DNA of 21,819 bases. Source: CAZPQV01 sp964588705 (GTDB lineage: Bacteria; Bacteroidota; Bacteroidia; Flavobacteriales; Weeksellaceae). The notes under the pieces are model-generated. The model searched no databases and was not told the DNA's origin. It saw only the letters and a program-made list of their open reading frames with translations. This document shows positions 14,506 to 21,819 of the stretch, in pieces (within the stretch, counting starts at the first letter, position 1; every line of letters starts with the position of its first letter). Made by a program: the position numbers and the translations under genes. The stretch covers positions 1 through 21,819 of the forward strand of contig CAZPQV010000036.1 of assembly GCA_964588705.1 (NCBI GenBank), read 5' to 3'.

Positions 14506-15843
14506 TTAAAACCCTCCTTCAATAATTTTTTCAATTTTATCCAAAACAATCTGTATTTCTTCCTCAGATACGTTCAAATGAGGACGGAAACGGATGGAGT
14601 TGTCTCCACAGGAAAGAATGATTACATTTTCTTTGTAAAGTTCTTCACGCATACGGTCGCGGTCTGCACCTGTAGGCAGGTTGATGGCACACATCAGTCC
14701 TCTTCCTCTCGCTCCTGAAATTACGTTTGGATATTTAGCTTCGAGATTTTTCAGTCCGTTCAGAAGATAGGTTCCAACATTTTTGGCATTTTCTACCAGA
14801 TTTTCGTTTTCAATAACTTCCAGAATCAGTTTCAGTCTCATCATATCGATGAAGTTTCCACCAAACGTAGAGTTGATTCTTGAGCTTTCGCGGAATACGT
14901 TATTCGGAACTTCATCAAACTTTTCTTTATTGGCTAAAACTCCACAAACCTGCGTTTTCTTTCCAAATGAAATGATATCCGGTTTTGCAGTAAAATGCTC
15001 AAAAGCCCACATTTTACCGGTAATTCCAATACCTGTCTGTACTTCATCAAAAATAAGAAGCACTTCATTTTCATCGCAAAGTTTTCTCAGTCCCTGGAAG
15101 AATTCATCACGGAAATGATGGTCGCCTCCTTCTGCCTGAATTGGTTCGATAATAATGCACGCCACTCTGTCTGGATTGGAAAGAATAGCTTCTTCAATAT
15201 TCAGAAGCGCTAAATTTTCATTCTTAATCGTTTCCTCTAAATTTTCTTCTGTAATCGGGAAGTTCAAATGAGGATTAAGAATTCTTGGCCAATCAAATTT
15301 TGGAAAATACTGATATTTTCTTGGGTCTGAAGTATTGGTTAAACTAAGTGTATAGCCACTTCTACCGTGGAAGGCCTGACGGAAATGAATACAGATATCA
15401 CCTTCGGTATCCAGTTCTTTTTCGAAATTTTTACGGGTTTTCCAGTCGAAGCAAGCTTTCATTGCATTTTCCACAGCCAGCGTTCCACCGGAAATAAAGA
15501 ATGCGTACTGCAGATGTTCAGGAATGGCTACCCTTGCAAAAGTTTCCATAAATTCCGCATATTCTTCAGAATACACATCAGCAAGTGTTGGCTTATTTAT
15601 CGCCATTTTCCCCAACCAATCCTGATTTTTCACCAGATAAGGATGGTTGTAACCGATGGATGCCGATGCAAACATCGAGAACATATCCAGATAATCAGTT
15701 CCGCTTAGTTTGTCGTGAATCCATGAACCGTGTGATTTTTCGAGATCCATTACGAAATCAAAACCGTCGGCAAGGATGTGCTTGGCAAGGGTTGCTTTTA
15801 CTTTGTTTGTTACTTGTGGATGTGATGCAATTGCGTCGTTCAT
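14506..15843 (-). CDS. lat: L-lysine 6-aminotransferase (class III, PLP-dependent)
   Basis: The 445-residue enzyme moves the epsilon-amino group of lysine to 2-oxoglutarate, giving 2-aminoadipate 6-semialdehyde (which cyclises to piperideine-6-carboxylate) and glutamate. Class III features are clear: FISGGTLAVENAMKA (about 116-130) for cofactor phosphate binding, AFHGRSGYTLSLTN (157-170), IIIEPIQAEGGD (230-241), FDEVQTGIG with Asp266 that contacts the pyridine nitrogen, and SFGKKTQVCG holding the Schiff-base lysine (Lys295 or Lys296). The EPIQAEGGD and GKKTQVCG segments are characteristic of lysine 6-aminotransferases rather than ornithine enzymes, and length is typical. It lies 121 nt after an ALDH7-like dehydrogenase gene that uses its product, which supports the assignment. 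An inverted repeat sits between the two genes. The symbol is given from the family. Confidence 0.92.
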   Translation of the reverse strand: MNDAIASHPQVTNKVKATLAKHILADGFDFVMDLEKSHGSWIHDKLSGTDYLDMFSMFASASIGYNHPYLVKNQDWLGKMAINKPTLADVYSEEYAEFMETFARVAIPEHLQYAFFISGGTLAVENAMKACFDWKTRKNFEKELDTEGDICIHFRQAFHGRSGYTLSLTNTSDPRKYQYFPKFDWPRILNPHLNFPITEENLEETIKNENLALLNIEEAILSNPDRVACIIIEPIQAEGGDHHFRDEFFQGLRKLCDENEVLLIFDEVQTGIGITGKMWAFEHFTAKPDIISFGKKTQVCGVLANKEKFDEVPNNVFRESSRINSTFGGNFIDMMRLKLILEVIENENLVENAKNVGTYLLNGLKNLEAKYPNVISGARGRGLMCAINLPTGADRDRMREELYKENVIILSCGDNSIRFRPHLNVSEEEIQIVLDKIEKIIEGGF

Positions 15844-15867
15844 TTTTTGAGATTTAGGTTAAGGTTG

Positions 15868-15905
15868 AGGTTTAGATTTTGCAAAAAATCATCAAAATCA
15901 AACCT
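15868..15905. repeat. Imperfect inverted repeat between dehydrogenase and aminotransferase genes
   Basis: AGGTTT plus GATTTTG (15868-15873, 15875-15881) pair with CAAAATC plus AAACCT (15893-15899, 15900-15905), 13 pairs with one bulged A and an 11-nt AT-rich loop. No T-run follows, so it is not an ordinary terminator. It sits 25 nt before the aminotransferase start, within a 121-nt spacer that holds nothing else clear. Confidence 0.45.
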
Positions 15906-15964
15906 ATAATTTTATTTATTAGTTATAATTTTTCTTCCAACTTCGGGCTTCCGTCTCCAAACTT

Positions 15965-17523
15965 TTAAATATCAAACTTAATTCCCTGTGCTAAAGGCAA
16001 TTGTGTTGAATAATTAATGGTATTGGTTTGGCGTCTCATATAGTATTTCCAAACATCAGATCCGGATTCTCTACCGCCACCGGTTTCTTTTTCGCCACCG
16101 AAAGCACCGCCGATTTCAGCTCCTGAAGTTCCGATGTTCACGTTTGCAATTCCACAATCGGAACCTGCGTGAGAAAGGAAAAGTTCTGCTTCACGAAGGT
16201 TTTGCGTCATGATGGCTGAAGAAAGTCCCTGTGGAACATCGTTTTGAATAGCAATCGCTTCGTCAAGCGTTTTGTATTTCATTAAGTATAATATTGGAGC
16301 AAATGTTTCATGCTGAACGATTTCGTATGAATTTTCTACTTCGGCAATGCACGGTTTTACATAGCAACCGGAAGCGTATTCTTTGCCTTTCAAAACTTCA
16401 CCTTCAACGATGAAATTTCCTCCTTCTTTCTTACATTTTGCGATGGAGTCTTCATACTGTTTCACCGCATCAACATCAATCAGTGGTCCTACGTGATTCT
16501 TTTCATCCAAAGGATTTCCGATTTTCAGTTGTCCGTATGCTTTTACCAAACGGTTTTTCACTTCTTCATAAACAGATTCGTGAATAATCAATCGTCTTGT
16601 AGACGTACATCTTTGTCCTGCAGTTCCCACCGCTCCGAAAACCGCTCCGATAATCGACATATCCAAATCTGCATTTTCGGTGATGATGATGGCATTGTTT
16701 CCGCCCAATTCAAGAATAGATTTTCCAAAACGTTCTGCAACTTTAGTTCCTACCATTCTTCCAACTCTTGTAGATCCTGTGAAAGACACAAGCGCTACGT
16801 TTTTGTCTTCAACAAGTTTTTGTCCAACAGTGTGGTCGGCTACAATCATTCCTGAAATACCTTCAGGCATATTGTTTTCTTTTAGAACTTCAGCGATGAT
16901 ATTCTGACAGGCGATGGCACAAAGTCCTACTTTTTCTGATGGCTTCCAAACGGTGACATTCCCGCAAATCCAGGCAAGCGCGGTGTTCCAAGACCAAACT
17001 GCAACAGGGAAATTGAATGCGGAAATAATCCCTACAATTCCCAGAGGATGGTACTGCTCATACATACGGTGCAAAGGNNNNNNNNNNTGAATCCCTGAAG
17101 CTGGCGCGAAAGTCCAACTGCGAAATCACAGATATCAATCATTTCCTGAACTTCGCCCAGACCTTCCTGAAGTGATTTTCCCATTTCATAGGAAACCAGT
17201 TTCCCGAGATCGTCTTTCTTTTCACGAAGTTTGTTTCCGAACTGTCTTACCAATTCACCACGTTTTGGAGCCGGCATCAATCTGAATTCCTGAAATGCTT
17301 TCTTTGCCGATTCGATTACTTTATCGTAATCTTTTACACTTCCGGACTTTATTTTAGCAATCAGTTTACCGTCGGTTGGAGAATAGCTCTCGAGCATATC
17401 GCCGGTTGCAAAGTATTTTCCGCCAGAGGAAACACCTTTGTTTTCTGATTTAATTCCTAAATTTTTGAGTGATTTTTCAATTCCGAAATCCTTTTCTTTT
17501 TTTGCCATTTTTACTTTGTTCAT
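15965..17523 (-). CDS. 2-Aminoadipate semialdehyde dehydrogenase (ALDH7-like), interrupted by an assembly gap
   Basis: This NAD-dependent dehydrogenase should oxidise 2-aminoadipate semialdehyde to 2-aminoadipate, the step after lysine 6-aminotransferase, whose gene follows. The N-terminal 145 residues and the C-terminal 370 are in different frames only because ten N (17078-17087) stand between them. The catalytic glutamate is in LELGGNN (codon 16711-16709) and the catalytic cysteine in GTAGQRCTSTRR (codon 16609-16607); NFPVAVWSWN and VWKPSEK are NAD-fold motifs, and GGGRESGSDVWKYYMRRQ near the end is typical of antiquitin-type (ALDH7) enzymes. The flanking sequence (...QLQGF, then PLHRMYEQYHPLG) matches the usual order with about six residues missing. 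Length (about 515-521) fits the family. The start at 17523 has AGGA about 5 nt upstream; an ATG at 17508 is an alternative. Confidence 0.88.
17078..17087. other. Assembly gap (10 N) inside the aldehyde dehydrogenase gene
   Basis: Ten consecutive N join two pieces of one gene. The reading frame across them is broken, so ten is probably a placeholder size. Restoring the frame needs a gap of 2 modulo 3, and family comparison suggests about 17 nt (six codons minus one known base). Confidence 0.95.
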
Positions 17524-17638
17524 AAGTTCCTAAAGATAAATATTTCTGCAGGACTGCACAAGAAAACGAATAAGATTAAGATAAATTAACGTAGTAATTT
17601 AATTTTTAAATTAATTGGAAAACCACGATAAATACAAG

Positions 17639-17663
17639 AAAAAAAGAGACTTTACGCCTCTCT
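17639..17663 (-). terminator. Short intrinsic terminator after the GNAT gene
   Basis: AGAGA (17645-17649) and TCTCT (17659-17663) form a 5-bp stem with a 9-nt loop that overlaps the GNAT stop codon, followed on the minus strand by a run of seven T (17645-17639). The stem is short, so efficiency is doubtful. Confidence 0.45.
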
Positions 17664-18194
17664 ATTTTTCCAGTTTTCTTTACTGATCCAGTATTCTACA
17701 TTCATTCGTTCGGGCTCACCGTGATAAGCGACGTTGATTTCCCATTTGAATTCGGCACCCAATCTTTCCATCGCCTTTCGGGAACGCCAGTTTTCTGCTC
17801 CAACGTGAAATTTTACCAAATCGACATAATCGAAAATATAATCCAACATCAGCTTTTTGACTTTTGGATTGACCTTTGAACCCCAAAATTTTCTTCCATA
17901 AAAAGTATAACCGATAAGAACAGAACCCTCATCTTCGTCCCAATCGTAAAACCGTGTGCTTCCGGCTACTTCCCCTGTTTCCTTATCAATGACTATAAAC
18001 GCTCCTCCACTTGCGATTGCCCCATTGAAAAAATTACGGAACGGTTCTCTTTCACAACGGTTTTTGTTGGGATGCTGCTCCCAAACCAAAGGGTCGGAAG
18101 ATACTGCATAAAGTCTTTCGAAATCGGATTCCTGAAGAGGTATGAGTTTTACAGTTTCATCTTCAAGAGTGGTGGGTTGCAGAAAATTTTCCAT
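17652..18194 (-). CDS. GNAT acetyltransferase, RimJ/RimL-like
   Basis: The 180-residue protein fits the RimJ/RimL branch of GNAT enzymes, which acetylate protein N-termini or small amines. The N-terminal strand and helix ETVKLIPLQESDFERLYAVS (about 13-32) with the family's L.PL...D...L pattern, the FIVIDKETGEVAGSTRFYDW strands (about 66-85), the IGYTFYGRKFWGS acetyl-CoA region at 94-106 and the C-terminal VGAENWRSRKAMERLGAEF stretch with the N..S..A.E.LG motif are all present. The substrate is not predictable. The gene lies 128 nt after Ada on the same strand, with no obvious terminator between them, so read-through from Ada is possible. A near-consensus AATCTTTG (18210-18203) is too close to the start to be a convincing promoter. 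Confidence 0.87.
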   Translation of the reverse strand: MENFLQPTTLEDETVKLIPLQESDFERLYAVSSDPLVWEQHPNKNRCEREPFRNFFNGAIASGGAFIVIDKETGEVAGSTRFYDWDEDEGSVLIGYTFYGRKFWGSKVNPKVKKLMLDYIFDYVDLVKFHVGAENWRSRKAMERLGAEFKWEINVAYHGEPERMNVEYWISKENWKNREA

Positions 18195-18322
18195 TATTAC
18201 ATCAAAGATTTTAAAGAGTTATGCATGGAGTTTCAATGAGATTACCATTAACAAAACTAAGAAATTTCCCGTTGAAAAAATAGATACGAAACTATTTAAA
18301 TATTGAAAAACGTGGCAAAATA

Positions 18323-19366
18323 TTAAAACAAAATAGCTTTCTCTAATTCCAGAAGTTTTTGTTTTCGCCAGATTCCACCGCCATAACCGGTGAGTTTTCC
18401 GTCGCTTCCAATTACGCGGTGACAAGGAATGATAATGGAAATTTTATTTAAACCATTGGCATTGGCAACGGCACGAACAGCTTTTGGATTGCCTAAAATA
18501 TTAGCCTGTTCCTGATAGCTTCTCGTCATTCCGTAAGGTATTTTCCTTAGTACTTCCCATACATTTTTCTGGAATTCGGTTCCAACCAGAGAAAGCGGAA
18601 CTGTAAAATCCTGACGTTTTCCTTCGAAATATTCAGAAAGTTCCTTTTCCAAAGTTTTAAAATGTTTGTTTTCTCCCTGAACAATATTGGCGTTAAAGTG
18701 TTTTGAAATTTCTTTCAATTCGGTTGGCAAAGCTTTTCTGTCTGAAAATTCCAGCATGCAGATTCCGTTTTCATCAGCGCAGGCAATCATAGTTCCCAAA
18801 GGTGTTTCAATTCTTTTCAAATCAACAATTTTTTCGTTTTTCGAATTCTTTGGCGATACACCGAATACATTTTTGAAACTGTCATTAAATCCGCTCAAAC
18901 TGTCGTAACCACTGTCGAAAGCAGAATCGGTAACATTCTCTCCGGAGTTCAGTTTTTTGAATGCAGAATTCAGTTTAAACATCCGTTGAAAAGCATGAAA
19001 TGTAATGCCATGATGCTTCATAAACCACCTGCGCACAGTAGCTGGCTCCAAACCTCTTTTTACCAAATCATAATCCTTGAATTTCAGAGACGGATCTTCC
19101 GAAAGTTCATTGAGTAATTTTTGAATTTCAACCGGTGTTTCATCAGGATTTTCCAAAGGTTTACATATTTTGCACGGACGGTAACCTTTCAGAATAGCAT
19201 CTTTTGTATTGGTAAAAAACTCCACATTTTCAAACTTTGGCTTTCTTGCAGTGCAGGTCGGCCGGCAGAAAATTCCGGTTGTTTTTACGCCCATCCAAAA
19301 AACTCCTTCAAAGTCGATGTTTTTATCGCAGGAAGCCTGATACATGGTTTGATTATCTAATTTCAT
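18323..19366 (-). CDS. ada: Ada: methylphosphotriester repair, AraC-type regulator and O6-methylguanine methyltransferase
   Basis: The 347-residue protein has the complete three-part Ada layout. Residues about 5-75 are the zinc-binding N-terminal domain with four cysteines (Cys34, Cys38, Cys65, Cys68), one of which takes methyl groups from DNA phosphotriesters and turns the protein into an activator. Residues about 90-175 are the AraC-type DNA-binding part (RGLEPATVRRWFMKHHGITF, AFDSGYDSLSGFNDSFKNVFG). Residues about 185-347 are the methyltransferase domain, with the acceptor cysteine at 315 in IIPCHRVIG and the helix TEFQKNVWEVLRKIPYG. It repairs alkylated DNA by suicide methyl transfer. Length matches E. 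coli Ada (354). It has its own consensus promoter; two 13-nt direct repeats lie between promoter and start. No AlkB homologue is adjacent. Confidence 0.96.
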   Translation of the reverse strand: MKLDNQTMYQASCDKNIDFEGVFWMGVKTTGIFCRPTCTARKPKFENVEFFTNTKDAILKGYRPCKICKPLENPDETPVEIQKLLNELSEDPSLKFKDYDLVKRGLEPATVRRWFMKHHGITFHAFQRMFKLNSAFKKLNSGENVTDSAFDSGYDSLSGFNDSFKNVFGVSPKNSKNEKIVDLKRIETPLGTMIACADENGICMLEFSDRKALPTELKEISKHFNANIVQGENKHFKTLEKELSEYFEGKRQDFTVPLSLVGTEFQKNVWEVLRKIPYGMTRSYQEQANILGNPKAVRAVANANGLNKISIIIPCHRVIGSDGKLTGYGGGIWRKQKLLELEKAILF

Positions 19367-19367
19367 T

Positions 19368-19394
19368 GGTGATTAATGATTGGTAATGAATGAT
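19368..19394. repeat. 13-nt direct repeats just upstream of ada
   Basis: GGTGATTAATGAT (19368-19380) and GGTAATGAATGAT (19382-19394) differ at two positions and lie 14 nt apart from start to start. They fall between the -7 box and the ada start codon. They could be a binding site or chance AT-rich repetition. Confidence 0.4.
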
Positions 19395-19395
19395 A

Positions 19396-19426
19396 CAAAT
19401 TTAGAGGATTCAATATACAACAACAA
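19396..19426 (-). promoter_or_regulatory. Bacteroidetes-type promoter of ada
   Basis: On the minus strand TAAATTTG (19403-19396) fits TAnnTTTG, and TTGTTG (19426-19421) provides a -33 TTG at a spacing of 20 or 17 nt. The start codon at 19366 is 30 nt downstream. Confidence 0.6.
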
Positions 19427-19450
19427 CCGAAAAATTGACAACTATTTTTT

Positions 19451-19480
19451 TAAACAAAAAAGCGAACCGTAGTTCGCTTT
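19451..19480 (-). terminator. Intrinsic terminator after the DUF2911 gene
   Basis: AAAGCGAAC (19459-19467) and GTTCGCTTT (19472-19480) make a perfect 9-bp stem with a 4-nt loop, followed on the minus strand by TTTGTTTA. It begins 5 nt after the stop at 19485. Confidence 0.85.
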
Positions 19481-19484
19481 GATT

Positions 19485-20069
19485 TTATTTTTCTCTTTCG
19501 ATGGCTCGTATTTCTTTCAGTTTATCCGTGATTCTTGTAACTTTATCAGAATTATCAACTTTTATAGGAACTACTGTTTTTACATTATCCCATTTTAAAA
19601 TCATCTCTAAAGAGGCATCATCCACCGGATTAAGTGAAATTTCAAACCATTCTTGTTTTTCTGAAAGTTTCTGCACAGGGACAGTGACATCTGTTACATT
19701 CAGTTTTTCATCGTATTGTGTTCCCCAACTTTGGCTGTCCTTGTTCAAAATGACTTTCCATTCTTTTTCTGTTGGAAGCACGAATAAACCGTAAGTTCCA
19801 GCAGCCACAGATTTTCCTCCGAAATTCACCGCCTGTCCAAATGTAATTTTACTTGATGAATTTGCTCCTGCTCTCCAAACCTGATTGTAAGGTACTAAGT
19901 CTCCAAAAATCTTTCTTCCTTTTACGCCCGGTCTTCCATAGTCCACCGTTACTTTCGAAACTGAAAATTGTTGTTCAACCTTTGCACGAGGACTTGCAGC
20001 CGGAAGTGAATATTGTGCATAAGCAATAAAAGAAACTGTTAAAAGTGCTGTGATGAATAGTTTTTTCAT
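19485..20069 (-). CDS. Exported DUF2911 protein
   Basis: The product has 194 residues from the ATG at 20069, with a Sec signal peptide MKKLFITALLTVSFIAYAQ. An upstream in-frame ATG at 20129 would add 20 residues, overlap the carB terminator and hide the signal peptide, so I rejected it. The mature part fits DUF2911, a Bacteroidetes family of unknown function: VTVDYGRPGVKGRKIFGDLVP, cut here as YGRPGVKGRKIFG (about residues 43-55), then VWRAGANSSSKITFG, VAAGTYGLFVLPTEKEWKVI and the SQSWG stretch are its conserved landmarks. No catalytic motif is apparent. The protein should be periplasmic. It stands between two strong terminators and is transcribed alone; a weak -7-like TATCTTTA lies at 20094-20087. 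Confidence 0.9.
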   Translation of the reverse strand: MKKLFITALLTVSFIAYAQYSLPAASPRAKVEQQFSVSKVTVDYGRPGVKGRKIFGDLVPYNQVWRAGANSSSKITFGQAVNFGGKSVAAGTYGLFVLPTEKEWKVILNKDSQSWGTQYDEKLNVTDVTVPVQKLSEKQEWFEISLNPVDDASLEMILKWDNVKTVVPIKVDNSDKVTRITDKLKEIRAIEREK

Positions 20070-20093
20070 AATAATTTTGATTTGGTTAAAGAT

Positions 20094-20122
20094 AAAAAAA
20101 TCCTCACAATTTCGTGAGGATT
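20094..20122 (-). terminator. Intrinsic terminator after carB
   Basis: AATCCTCAC (20099-20107) and GTGAGGATT (20114-20122) pair perfectly with a 6-nt loop, followed on the minus strand by seven T (sharing two with the stem), then ATC. It begins 20 nt after the carB stop at 20143. Confidence 0.85.
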
Positions 20123-20142
20123 GTATCATTATTTTAGCGAAG

Positions 20143-21819
20143 TTACATCGGCTGCATCTTAAAACTCATGCTCTCAACCACTTTCAGAATGGCTTCTACG
20201 GTATCCATCGACGTTAAACACGGAACGCCATTTTCAACCGACATTCTACGGATCTGGAAACCGTCGCGTTCAGCCTGTTTTCCTTTGGTAGTAGTGTTTA
20301 CCACGTATTGAACTTTTCCTTTTTGAATTAAATCGATAAGGTTCACATCTTCTTCACCGATTTTGTAACCGATTTTAACAGGAATTCCCTTTTCCTCGAA
20401 ATATTTCGCGGTTCCTTCGGTAGCCCAAATTCTGAAACCAACTTCATGGAAACGTTTTGCAAAAACCGATGCCTCTTCCTTATGTTTATCAGCCACCGTA
20501 AACAGAATTGAACCGTGTGTCGGAACTTTTCTTCCTGCTGCGATAAATCCTTTATACAGGGCTTTTTCGAGCGTAGTATCTTTACCCATCACTTCACCTG
20601 TAGATTTCATTTCAGGACCGAGAGAAGTATCCACTTTCGTCAGTTTTGAGAAAGAGAACACAGGAACTTTAACGTAAACTCCTTCTTTCTCAGGAACGAG
20701 TCCATTTTGGTATCCTAAATCTTTAAGTTTTGTTCCTAAAATCGCTTTGGTTGCCAGATTTGCCATCGGAACATCCGTGATTTTTGAAAGGAAAGGAACC
20801 GTTCTGGATGAACGCGGATTTACCTCAATCACATACACTTCGTTTTCAAAAAGAACATACTGAATATTCATCAGGCCGATGACGTTGAGACCTTTTGCCA
20901 GTCTTTCCGTGTAATCCACCAGGTCTTTCATACATTTCTCGTTGATATTCTGTGGCGGATATACGGCAATCGAGTCGCCGGAGTGCACTCCTGCCCTTTC
21001 GATATGTTCCATAATACCAGGGATAACAACGGTTTCTCCATCGCAAATAGCATCCACTTCCACTTCTTTTCCAACCATATATTTATCCACTAAAACCGGT
21101 TTGTCAGGATCCACTTCCACCGCATTTTCCATATAGTGAGCGAGTTCGCTTTCGTTGTAAACGATTTCCATCGCACGGCCACCTAAAACGTAACTCGGAC
21201 GAACCAAAACCGGATATCCAATTTCATTGGCAATTTCAATCGCACCTTCTTTCGAGAAGGATGTTTTTCCTTTTGGTTGAGGAATTCCCATTTCTTCAAG
21301 GGCTTTTTCGAACTTATCACGGTTTTCTGCTCGGTCTAAATCTTCAAGCGAAGTTCCCAAAATCTTAACACCGTGAGCCGCCAGTTTATCTGCTAAATTG
21401 ATGGCGGTTTGCCCACCAAACTGAACCACCACTCCTTTCGGTTTTTCGAGTTCGATGATATTCATCACATCTTCCTCGGTAAGCGGTTCGAAATAAAGTT
21501 TATCCGAAATAGAGAAGTCTGTGGAAACGGTTTCAGGATTATTGTTAATGATAATCGCTTCGTAACCCATTTCCTTAATCGCCCAAACCGAATGCACCGT
21601 CGCATAATCGAATTCCACACCCTGACCAATTCTGATCGGACCAGAACCAAGTACAATGATTTTCTCTTTATCCGAAGGAATGCTTTCGTTCTCATCCTCG
21701 TAAGTTCCGTAGAAATAAGGCGTTTCACTTTCGAATTCTGCGGCGCAGGTATCAACCATTTTATAAACCGGCATCAGTCCGTGTTCTTTCCTGAAATCGA
21801 ACACCTCACGCTGTTTCAC
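20143..21819 (-). CDS. carB: Carbamoyl-phosphate synthase large subunit, C-terminal half
   Basis: The 558 visible residues are the C-terminal half of a protein of usually about 1,060; the frame is open through the right edge, and the GTG at 21819 is an internal valine codon, not the start. The enzyme makes carbamoyl phosphate from bicarbonate, ATP and glutamine-derived ammonia for pyrimidine and arginine synthesis, together with the CarA subunit (not in the window). Seen here: the end of the oligomerisation domain (LMPVYKMVDTCAAEFESETPYF, cut as MVDTCAAEFE), the second ATP-grasp unit starting at IIVLGSGPIRIGQGVEFDYA (about 54-73) with NNNPETVSTD and the metal-binding FEVN-like VIEVNPRSSRT, and the MGS-like allosteric domain (about 430-558, GSILFTVADKHK, TEGTAKYFEEKG, NTTTKGKQAERDGFQIRR). 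Nothing looks damaged. A strong terminator follows. Confidence 0.97.
   Translation of the reverse strand: MKQREVFDFRKEHGLMPVYKMVDTCAAEFESETPYFYGTYEDENESIPSDKEKIIVLGSGPIRIGQGVEFDYATVHSVWAIKEMGYEAIIINNNPETVSTDFSISDKLYFEPLTEEDVMNIIELEKPKGVVVQFGGQTAINLADKLAAHGVKILGTSLEDLDRAENRDKFEKALEEMGIPQPKGKTSFSKEGAIEIANEIGYPVLVRPSYVLGGRAMEIVYNESELAHYMENAVEVDPDKPVLVDKYMVGKEVEVDAICDGETVVIPGIMEHIERAGVHSGDSIAVYPPQNINEKCMKDLVDYTERLAKGLNVIGLMNIQYVLFENEVYVIEVNPRSSRTVPFLSKITDVPMANLATKAILGTKLKDLGYQNGLVPEKEGVYVKVPVFSFSKLTKVDTSLGPEMKSTGEVMGKDTTLEKALYKGFIAAGRKVPTHGSILFTVADKHKEEASVFAKRFHEVGFRIWATEGTAKYFEEKGIPVKIGYKIGEEDVNLIDLIQKGKVQYVVNTTTKGKQAERDGFQIRRMSVENGVPCLTSMDTVEAILKVVESMSFKMQPM

Noticed and set aside
15851..15873. 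Short GGTTAA/GGTTGA-like repeats as a possible repeat array
   Set aside because: Only about four irregular 6-nt units without spacers; not CRISPR and probably chance.
17032..17077. Residues LCTVCMSSTILWEL as the end of a short dehydrogenase
   Set aside because: They come from reading the right-hand piece in the wrong frame across the ten N; the correct frame continues the ALDH sequence.
17597..17620. AT-only near-palindrome TTAATTT/AAATTAA upstream of the dehydrogenase gene
   Set aside because: Such runs are expected by chance in AT-rich spacers and no promoter box is positioned with it.
18219..18425. Leftward open frame of 68 codons at the end of ada
   Set aside because: It overlaps the conserved C-terminus of Ada in another frame and reads as low-information sequence.
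20070..20129. Upstream start for the DUF2911 protein
   Set aside because: It would overlap the carB terminator and bury the signal peptide.

Overview
The window looks like a chromosomal stretch from a low-GC member of the Flavobacteriia, most likely Chryseobacterium or a close relative in the Weeksellaceae. The clues are the AT-rich intergenic DNA, promoters of the Bacteroidetes type (TTG, 19-20 nt, TAnnTTTG), weak or absent Shine-Dalgarno sequences, and protein families typical of that group: DUF2911, DUF2007, a lysine-rich cold-shock-domain protein, and a lysine 6-aminotransferase paired with an ALDH7-type dehydrogenase. The assignment is from recognition, without a database search. No stretch over 300 nt lacks a gene; the longest gene-free spaces are 8190-8451 (262 nt) and 9524-9765 (242 nt).

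Layout. 1-1568: a truncated lipoprotein gene (-) and a 216-residue protein of unknown function (+) leave from a shared 193-nt promoter region; a cold-shock-domain gene (-) with a long leader converges on the latter. 1740-1840: tRNA-Ala(GGC) and its terminator. 1887-8245: a four-gene tripartite efflux operon on the minus strand, read as GbsR/MarR-type regulator, lipoprotein adaptor, RND pump, outer-membrane factor, with a promoter and a perfect inverted repeat (candidate operator) in front of it. 8358-9996: a hexapeptide-repeat acetyltransferase and a GNAT acetyltransferase in one unit, then a small DUF2007 protein. 10089-14412: two exported amidohydrolase-family proteins in one operon; of the three amidohydrolase-like domains they contain, only one keeps the metal-binding histidines. 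14449-17523: lysine catabolism, an aldehyde dehydrogenase followed by L-lysine 6-aminotransferase, which together turn lysine into 2-aminoadipate. The dehydrogenase is interrupted by a 10-N assembly gap. 17638-19426: a RimJ/RimL-like GNAT and a full-length Ada repair protein/regulator. 19459-21819: an exported DUF2911 protein and the C-terminal half of carB, cut by the window edge.

Most genes are on the minus strand and most units end at a recognisable hairpin terminator. I do not see phage, insertion-sequence, CRISPR or defence genes, and nothing that clearly forms an undescribed multi-gene system. The most promising leads are the regulatory site of the efflux operon, the structured leader of the cold-shock-domain gene, the amidohydrolase pair with two apparently dead domains, and the unrecognised 216-residue protein.
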